Of a stretch of DNA of 11,313 bases, positions 7,065 through 11,313 are shown piece after piece (position 1 is the first letter of the stretch; each line of letters opens with the position of its first letter). The notes under the pieces were generated by a model. It had not been told where the DNA came from. It saw only the letters and a list, made by a program, of their open reading frames with translations, and made no database searches. Origin of the DNA: Clostridium sp. AM33-3 (GTDB lineage: Bacteria; Bacillota; Clostridia; Lachnospirales; Lachnospiraceae). Both the position numbers and the translations under genes were made by a program. The stretch lies in the NCBI RefSeq assembly GCF_003480315.1, contig NZ_QUIV01000042.1, positions 1 to 11,313 of the forward strand, given 5' to 3'.

Positions 7065-7316
7065 ACGAGCTGTATTACGGTCAGACTTCGGGATCCGGAG
7101 GGGCTTCATGTCCGCAATGCTGCACAGATTTTTGCGGCAGCGGGAGGCCTGAATGCACAGATCCGGCTTTGCTCAGGGGAGAAGACAGCAAGGGCGGATC
7201 ACATCCTGGAACTGATGGCCATGGAGGCCAGAGCCGGAGATTTTATTGAAATCCAGGCGTGTGGTGAAGATGCAGAGCAGGCAGTAAAGACAATTGCGCA
7301 GATCCTGCAGAAGTGA
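7065..7316 (+). CDS. HPr-like PTS phosphocarrier with no canonical start codon
   Basis: This 83-codon frame ends in TGA (7314-7316) and reads as HPr. It has an ITVRLRDPEG strand, GLHVRNAAQIF holding the phospho-accepting His, a KTARADHILELMAMEA helix and a C-terminal EDAEQAVKTIAQIL helix. Counting from ACG at 7065, the key residues fall exactly on the classical HPr numbers, His15 and Arg17. The residue at 46 is His instead of the Ser phosphorylated by HPr kinase, so catabolite signalling through P-Ser-HPr is not expected; Pro18 is Asn. No ATG, GTG or TTG precedes the active site in this frame. The in-frame ATG at 7041 meets TGA after five codons. The purine-rich GGAGTGAGGAG (7052-7062) lies just ahead of the ACG. 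Either a rare start (ACG, or ATT at 7074) is used, or the ATG was lost by a T to C change. The frame is otherwise intact. It sits between the EIIA and EIICB genes. Confidence 0.75.
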   Translation, partial: TSCITVRLRDPEGLHVRNAAQIFAAAGGLNAQIRLCSGEKTARADHILELMAMEARAGDFIEIQACGEDAEQAVKTIAQILQK

Positions 7317-7361
7317 GCTGGCAATCCGGCTCTTTCATGGCTGTTGTTATATGCAAAAGAG

Positions 7362-7390
7362 ATTTGAATCCATTGGGGAATGGTTCAAAT
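7362..7390 (+). repeat. Strong intercistronic hairpin before the permease gene
   Basis: ATTTGAA (7362-7368), one bulged T, CCATT (7370-7374), loop GGGG, then AATGG (7379-7383) and TTCAAAT (7384-7390): twelve base pairs with one bulge. No U tract follows, so it is not an intrinsic terminator. A smaller hairpin, CGCC-GAGA-GGCG (7399-7410), comes next, then the permease ribosome binding site. Likely roles are mRNA processing or stabilisation between the soluble PTS genes and the permease, or control of translation; both are inference. Confidence 0.6.
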
Positions 7391-7433
7391 AAAGAAAACG
7401 CCGAGAGGCGAAAAAAGAAAGGGGTTTTACATT

Positions 7434-8891
7434 ATGATGAAGTTTTTCCAGAGACTGGGCAAAGCTTTAATGCTTCCGGTAGCATGTCTTCCGGTATGCG
7501 GTATCCTGATGGGAATCGGATACATTCTGGCACCTGCGGCAATGGCAGGTGAGGTTCAGGGCTTCACGGCAGGAGGCCTGAGTTATTCCATCGGTCTGTT
7601 CCTGATCAAGGCCGGCGGAGCGCTGATCGACAATATGTCCTGGCTGTTTGCAATTGGTGTTGCAGTCGGCATGGCAGATGACAGTGATGGTACAGCAGGT
7701 CTGGCAGGCCTGGTTTCCATGTACATGATCACTACGCTCTTAAGCAGCGGTTCCGTTGCCGGTATCACCGGTCACGAGGCAGCTCCGGCGTTCGGCAAGA
7801 TCGTGAACCAGTTCGTTGGTATTGTTTCCGGTCTGATCGGTGCGAACTGCTACAATAAGTACAAATCCGTAAAGCTTCCGGATGCGCTGGCATTCTTCAG
7901 CGGCAAGCGTGCAGTTGCGATCTTCACCGCACTGTATTCTATCGTGGCAGCACTTGTTCTGTTCTTTGTATGGCCGTTAGTTTACGGTGCACTGGTTACT
8001 CTGGGTGAGACCTTTATCGGCATGGGCGCTCTGGGTGCAGGTATCTACGCATTCTTCAACCGTCTGCTGATCCCGTTCGGTCTGCATCATGCACTGAACT
8101 CTGTATTCTGGTTCGATGTAGCCGGAATCAGTGATTTAAGTAATTTCTGGGGCAACACCGGTGTTTACGGACAGACAGGTATGTACATGACAGGTTTCTT
8201 CCCGTTCATGATGTTTGGTCTTCCGGCAGCCTGCCTGGCTATGTATCAGACTGCAAAACCGGCTAAAAAGAAAATGGTATACGGACTGCTTGCATCCGCA
8301 GCATTCTGTTCCTTCTTTACCGGCGTAACCGAGCCGATCGAGTTCTCTTTCATGTTCCTGGCTCCTGGTCTGTATGTGGTACATGCTCTGTTAGCAGGCA
8401 TCACCGCTGGTATTACCGTAGCACTTCCGATCCGTGCAGGCTTCTCCTTCTCCGGCGGTGCGGTAGATATGGTACTCAGCTCCTTTACTCCGCTGGCACA
8501 GAACCCGTGGCTGCTGATTCCGGTTGGCCTGGCTGTCGGCGTGATCTACTATGTAGTATTCCGTGTTGTTATCGTTAAGTTTAACCTGAAGACTCCGGGT
8601 CGTGAGGATGATGACGCAGATGAAACTCAGGTGAAACTTGCAAACAATGACTTTACTCAGGTAGCAAAGATCGTTCTGGAAGGCGTAGGCGGTCCGGAGA
8701 ACGTAGCTTCTATCGATAACTGCATCACCAGACTTCGTCTGGAGATCAAGGATTACACGAAGGTGGATGAGAAACGGATCAAATCCGCAGGCGTTGCAGG
8801 CGTGATGCGTCCGAGCAAGACCTCCGTTCAGGTCATCATCGGAACCCAGGTACAGTTTGTGGCAGATGAATTCAAAAAGCTTTGCAAATAG
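7434..8891 (+). CDS. nagE: PTS EIICB permease, glucose/GlcNAc family (NagE-like)
   Basis: Membrane permease that takes up and phosphorylates a sugar. At 485 aa it has an EIIC domain of several hydrophobic segments to about residue 380, then a linker NLKTPGRED (384-392) and an EIIB domain with the phosphorylated Cys430 in SIDNCITRLRLE. EIIC motifs include LLIPFGLHHALNSVFWF (His218-His219), GFFPFMMFGLPAA and GVTEPIEFSFMF. The linker and the GFFP-MMFGLP stretch closely match E. coli NagE, so N-acetylglucosamine is the best guess; glucose or another hexosamine remains possible. The ATG at 7434 is chosen because AAAGGGG lies nine bases before it and MMKFFQRLGKALMLP is the usual start; an earlier in-frame ATG at 7380 lies within the intercistronic hairpin. 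EIIA is not fused, and the separate EIIA and HPr-like genes just upstream complete the phosphate relay. Expression should depend on antitermination by the operon's own LicT-type protein. Confidence 0.9.
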   Translation: MMKFFQRLGKALMLPVACLPVCGILMGIGYILAPAAMAGEVQGFTAGGLSYSIGLFLIKAGGALIDNMSWLFAIGVAVGMADDSDGTAGLAGLVSMYMITTLLSSGSVAGITGHEAAPAFGKIVNQFVGIVSGLIGANCYNKYKSVKLPDALAFFSGKRAVAIFTALYSIVAALVLFFVWPLVYGALVTLGETFIGMGALGAGIYAFFNRLLIPFGLHHALNSVFWFDVAGISDLSNFWGNTGVYGQTGMYMTGFFPFMMFGLPAACLAMYQTAKPAKKKMVYGLLASAAFCSFFTGVTEPIEFSFMFLAPGLYVVHALLAGITAGITVALPIRAGFSFSGGAVDMVLSSFTPLAQNPWLLIPVGLAVGVIYYVVFRVVIVKFNLKTPGREDDDADETQVKLANNDFTQVAKIVLEGVGGPENVASIDNCITRLRLEIKDYTKVDEKRIKSAGVAGVMRPSKTSVQVIIGTQVQFVADEFKKLCK

Positions 8892-8926
8892 CAGAGTCCT
8901 CCCTGGTTCCAAAACATAGATATGCG

Positions 8927-8960
8927 AAAGGGCTTTCCCCGGTTCGGGGAAGGTCCTTTT
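8927..8960 (+). terminator. Intrinsic terminator of the PTS operon
   Basis: TTCCCCG (8935-8941) pairs with CGGGGAA (8945-8951) around a short loop, extended after small internal mismatches by AAAGG (8927-8931) with CCTTT (8955-8959), ending in TTTT. The GC-rich stem compensates for the short U tract. It starts 35 nt after the permease stop codon and separates the PTS operon from the secreted-protein gene. Confidence 0.75.
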
Positions 8961-9020
8961 GCGCGTCTGAGGAAAAACGGAAAAAGTTTTGCTTTGCTTC
9001 ACAGAACGGTCATATTCTTC

Positions 9021-9029
9021 TGGTAAGAT
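9021..9029 (+). promoter_or_regulatory. Possible extended -10 promoter of the secreted-protein gene
   Basis: TGG followed by TAAGAT is an extended -10 element 39 nt before the ATG at 9068. No good -35 box is present at the right distance, so the call rests on the extended -10 alone. A second candidate -10, TACAAT, lies about ten bases further on. The preceding terminator implies that some promoter must exist here. Confidence 0.35.
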
Positions 9030-9067
9030 GAAATACAATTGCAGATAGAAAGAAGAGGGCGATATTT

Positions 9068-9586
9068 ATGAAACTCAGACAGGGAGAAATAAAGAAAACC
9101 ATGAAGGGCATTCTGGCAGGAGCATTTTTGCTGGCAGCTGGAAGCGCAGCTGTTTTTGCGGTTGGCACCGAGACAGAGCTTAAGGCTTACGCAGCCGAGT
9201 GGCAGCAGGCAGAAAACGGAGACTGGACTTACAAAGAAGACGATGGCAGCCTGGTATCCGGCTGGCAGAAGATTGGCGGTGTCTGGTATGACCTGGATGC
9301 GGAAAATGGGGTGTGGAACAGCCATCCGTTCCTGGATGAGACTTCCGTCTGCTATCTGGTGGAGAATGCGGTAAACCGTGCCGGCTGGTTCAACAGGGAA
9401 ATTTCTGAGGATATTGTGCTGCATTACCGGGTAGACAGCAAAAACCAGTACAAATATACCGTTGTAGTTCAGGAAGAGAGCCGACCGGATGAGATTGGAA
9501 GCACCTTAAAAACCTTTGAGGTCGACAGACGGACCGGAACAGCCAAGGATGTTTCCACGAAGATCGTATTGGATCTGTATGAATAG
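9068..9586 (+). CDS. Secreted protein with glucan/choline-binding-type repeats
   Basis: Probably exported and retained at the cell wall; precise function unknown. The 172-aa product begins with a basic stretch (MKLRQGEIKKTMK), a hydrophobic core at about 14-31 and a likely signal peptidase site after Ala42 (KAYA before AEWQ). Residues 45-83 hold about one and a half repeats of the cell-wall/choline-binding type: WQQAENGDWTYKEDDGSLVS, then GWQKIGGVWYDLDAENG, with the typical aromatic and glycine spacing. The C-terminal part (84-172) has a strand-rich pattern (IVLHYRVDSKNQYKYTVVVQ and KTFEVDRRTGTAKDV) that I cannot assign; it resembles small beta-sheet modules of secreted proteins. Choline itself is not a given ligand in Clostridia. 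The ribosome binding site AGAGGG is eight bases before the ATG. The gene stands alone between a terminator and the garD promoter, so it is likely monocistronic. Confidence 0.75.
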   Translation: MKLRQGEIKKTMKGILAGAFLLAAGSAAVFAVGTETELKAYAAEWQQAENGDWTYKEDDGSLVSGWQKIGGVWYDLDAENGVWNSHPFLDETSVCYLVENAVNRAGWFNREISEDIVLHYRVDSKNQYKYTVVVQEESRPDEIGSTLKTFEVDRRTGTAKDVSTKIVLDLYE

Positions 9587-9592
9587 AACTTA

Positions 9593-9609
9593 CAAAAACT
9601 AAGTTTTTG
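9593..9609. repeat. Short perfect palindrome after the secreted-protein gene
   Basis: CAAAAACT (9593-9600) and AGTTTTTG (9602-9609) are exact reverse complements separated by one base. The loop is too small for all pairs to form, but a shorter hairpin is possible. An A run rather than a T run follows on the plus strand, so it is a poor terminator there; it could equally be a regulator site 16 bp ahead of the garD -35 box. Confidence 0.35.
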
Positions 9610-9624
9610 AAAAAAAGAATTAAT

Positions 9625-9653
9625 TTTACTTATGACATTTCCTGCATTATAAT
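9625..9653 (+). promoter_or_regulatory. Promoter of garD
   Basis: TTTACT (9625-9630) and a perfect TATAAT (9648-9653) are separated by 17 nt. Transcription would begin near 9660, giving a leader of about 70 nt before the ATG at 9729. The -35 box matches at four of six positions, which leaves room for activation by a regulator. Confidence 0.6.
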
Positions 9654-9728
9654 ATGATTATCAACAAGGAGTTAAAACATTGCAGGTTCGAGCAAAACCG
9701 CAGTGCGAGACGAAGAAGGAGGAAATGT

Positions 9729-11246
9729 ATGGCACGTTTGTATGTCAAGATCAAAGACCAGGATAACGTTGTTGTAGCTGTTCAGGATCTGAAGGCCGGC
9801 ACCGAGATCATGGAAGGTCTTGTGACCAATCAGGACATTCCGCAGGCTCATAAGATTGCCCTGTGCGATATCCCGGCAGGCGGAGAGATCATTCGTTACG
9901 GCGTTGTTCTCGGCTATGCGATTAACGATATCAAGAAGGGTGACTGGATCAATGAGCATATGCTGGATCTCCCGCAGAGCCCGTCTGTAGATGATATGGA
10001 GTACGGCACCAACCTGGTACCGGTGGAGGATCTTCCGATGCCGACCAGAACCACCTGGATGGGTTACCGCAATGCCGAGGGTCCGGCAGGCACCAGAAAC
10101 CTTCTGGGAATCGTAACCACGGTTCAGTGTGCGGCTGGCGTATTAAAGGTAGCAGTAGAGCGCATTAAGAAGGAACTGCTTCCGAAGTATCCGAATGTAG
10201 ATGGTGTGGTAGCAGTTACCCATCCGTATGGCTGTGGTGTTGCGATCAACGCACCGTTAGCATATATCCCGATCCGCGCGATCACCAATGTCATCCGTCA
10301 TCCGAACTTTGGCGGTGAGATCATGGTAGTAGGCCTTGGCTGTGAGAAACTGACCTACGACCGCGTACTTCCGCCGGAGGATATTACCCCGGAGAACGTT
10401 CTGACTCTTCAGGACTACGCTGGTCATGACGCTATGATGAACGCAATTCTGGAAATGGCAGATAAAAAGCTGCAGAAGCTGAACAAGAGAACCCGTGAGG
10501 AGCTTCCGTTAAGCGACCTGCTGATCGGTATGCAGTGCGGCGGCAGTGACGCATTCTCCGGTATCTCCGCTAACCCGAGTGCAGGTTACGCAGCAGATAT
10601 GCTGGTTCGTGGCGGCGCTACCGTTATGTTCAGTGAGGTTACCGAGGTTCGCGACGGCGTTCACATGTTGGCAGCACGCTGCCCGGATGCCCACACCCGT
10701 GACCGTCTGGCAGAGGAGATGAAATGGTACGACAAGTACCTTGCAGAGGGCGGCGTAGGCCGTGACGCAAACCCGACTCCTGGCAACAAGGCAGGCGGAC
10801 TTGCGAATATCGTAGAGAAAGCAATGGGAAGTATCGCAAAGAGCGGTACCAGCCAGATCGTGGAAGTACTTTCCCCGGCTCAGAAGCCGACCAAGCACGG
10901 CCTGATCTATGCAGCTACCCCGGCCAGCGACATCGTCTGCGGACCGAGCCAGGTTGCAAGCGGTATCGGTCTTCAGGTATTCATGACCGGACGCGGAACT
11001 CCGTATGGACTGGACATCAGCCCGGTTATCAAGGTCTGCAGCCGTAACGAGTTAAAGAACCACTGGTTCGACATGATCGATATCTCTGCCGGTGATGTAG
11101 CTACCGGTGAGAAAACCATCGCAGATGTCGGCCAGCAGATCTTCGACATGATCCTGGATGTGGCAAGCGGAACCAAGCAGCCGTACAGTGATCAGTACGG
11201 ATTCCACAACGACATGTGCATCTTCAACCCGGCACCGATAACCTGA
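9729..11246 (+). CDS. garD: Galactarate dehydratase
   Basis: Cytoplasmic dehydratase converting galactarate (mucate) to 5-dehydro-4-deoxy-D-glucarate, the first step of galactarate breakdown. The 505-aa protein is colinear with E. coli GarD (523 aa): an N-terminal SAF-like domain at about 4-75 (HKIALCDIPAGGEIIRYG), a linker ending in GYRNAEG, and the large UxaA/GarD domain with PKYPNVDGVV, YGCGVAINAP (167-176), VGLGCEKL (201-208), GMQCGGSDAFSG (267-278), the GATVMFSEVTEVRD block and a C-terminal FNPAPIT that nearly equals the E. coli terminus. Altronate dehydratase UxaA is the main alternative, but the match in the C-terminal half and at the terminus favours GarD. The frame is open from 9654, yet AGGAGG (9717-9722) six bases before the ATG at 9729 and the GarD-like MARLYVKI beginning fix the start. 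No other sugar-acid gene lies in the window; aldolase and reductase partners may follow beyond the right edge. Confidence 0.93.
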   Translation: MARLYVKIKDQDNVVVAVQDLKAGTEIMEGLVTNQDIPQAHKIALCDIPAGGEIIRYGVVLGYAINDIKKGDWINEHMLDLPQSPSVDDMEYGTNLVPVEDLPMPTRTTWMGYRNAEGPAGTRNLLGIVTTVQCAAGVLKVAVERIKKELLPKYPNVDGVVAVTHPYGCGVAINAPLAYIPIRAITNVIRHPNFGGEIMVVGLGCEKLTYDRVLPPEDITPENVLTLQDYAGHDAMMNAILEMADKKLQKLNKRTREELPLSDLLIGMQCGGSDAFSGISANPSAGYAADMLVRGGATVMFSEVTEVRDGVHMLAARCPDAHTRDRLAEEMKWYDKYLAEGGVGRDANPTPGNKAGGLANIVEKAMGSIAKSGTSQIVEVLSPAQKPTKHGLIYAATPASDIVCGPSQVASGIGLQVFMTGRGTPYGLDISPVIKVCSRNELKNHWFDMIDISAGDVATGEKTIADVGQQIFDMILDVASGTKQPYSDQYGFHNDMCIFNPAPIT

Positions 11247-11313
11247 TCGGAGCACAATAAAAATATTGAGACGGAACCACTAAAAGGTCCGAAGTTCCGG
11301 AAACCGCGTACAG
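11247..11313. other. Right-edge stretch after garD
   Basis: These 67 bases after the garD stop hold no supported gene, promoter or terminator. The lack of a terminator is consistent with garD being the first gene of a longer transcript continuing beyond the window. Confidence 0.3.

Noticed and set aside
7055..7249. GTG-started frame of 64 codons over the HPr-like gene
   Set aside because: Its composition is low-complexity, with many Gly, Ser and Cys, and it is a shadow of the HPr frame, which carries clear family motifs and ends properly at 7316.
8391..9038. Long minus-strand frame of 215 codons opposite the permease gene
   Set aside because: It is antisense to a conserved coding region, crosses the terminator at 8927-8960 and has no family features; it reflects the codon bias of the opposite strand.

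Overview
The window looks like chromosomal DNA from a Gram-positive anaerobe of the Clostridia, most likely a gut Lachnospiraceae. The grounds are moderate GC content, strong AGGAGG-type ribosome binding sites, near-consensus SigA promoters, a LicT/SacT-type antiterminator with its RNA target, and a secreted protein with glucan/choline-binding-type repeats. The genus cannot be fixed from the sequence alone. No tRNA, rRNA, CRISPR array, insertion sequence or phage gene was found.

Layout. Positions 1-685 are mostly non-coding: an intrinsic terminator (176-212), one 47-codon gene on the minus strand (229-372, too short for ordinary ORF cut-offs), then a divergent control region with direct repeats, an inverted repeat and a good SigA-type promoter (581-609). 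From 686 to 5393 there is a tight three-gene operon: an aconitase-superfamily hydratase, citrate synthase and an NAD-type isocitrate dehydrogenase. Together they form the oxidative half of the TCA cycle, which in fermentative anaerobes makes 2-oxoglutarate for glutamate from oxaloacetate and acetyl-CoA.

From 5434 to 8960 there is a complete, self-regulated sugar phosphotransferase (PTS) operon. It has a consensus promoter, an RNA antiterminator site (5495-5522) overlapping a strong leader terminator (5517-5579), a LicT/BglG-family antiterminator with all four regulatory histidines, a free-standing EIIA(Glc)-type protein, an HPr-like phosphocarrier, and an EIICB permease closest to GlcNAc-type NagE, followed by a terminator. 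The HPr-like gene (7065-7316) is easily missed because its reading frame has no ATG, GTG or TTG at the expected start. Counting from an ACG at 7065 puts the catalytic residues exactly at His15 and Arg17, but the regulatory Ser46 position holds His. A strong hairpin lies between this gene and the permease gene.

The right end holds a small secreted protein with cell-wall-binding-type repeats (9068-9586) and, behind its own promoter, a full-length galactarate dehydratase (garD, 9729-11246). The downstream sugar-acid genes, if any, lie outside the window.

Most of the region is recognisable metabolism. The parts that most deserve a second look are the start-less HPr-like gene without Ser46, the intact riboregulatory leader in front of licT, the intercistronic hairpin before the permease, and the unnamed 47-aa gene with repeats in its promoter.
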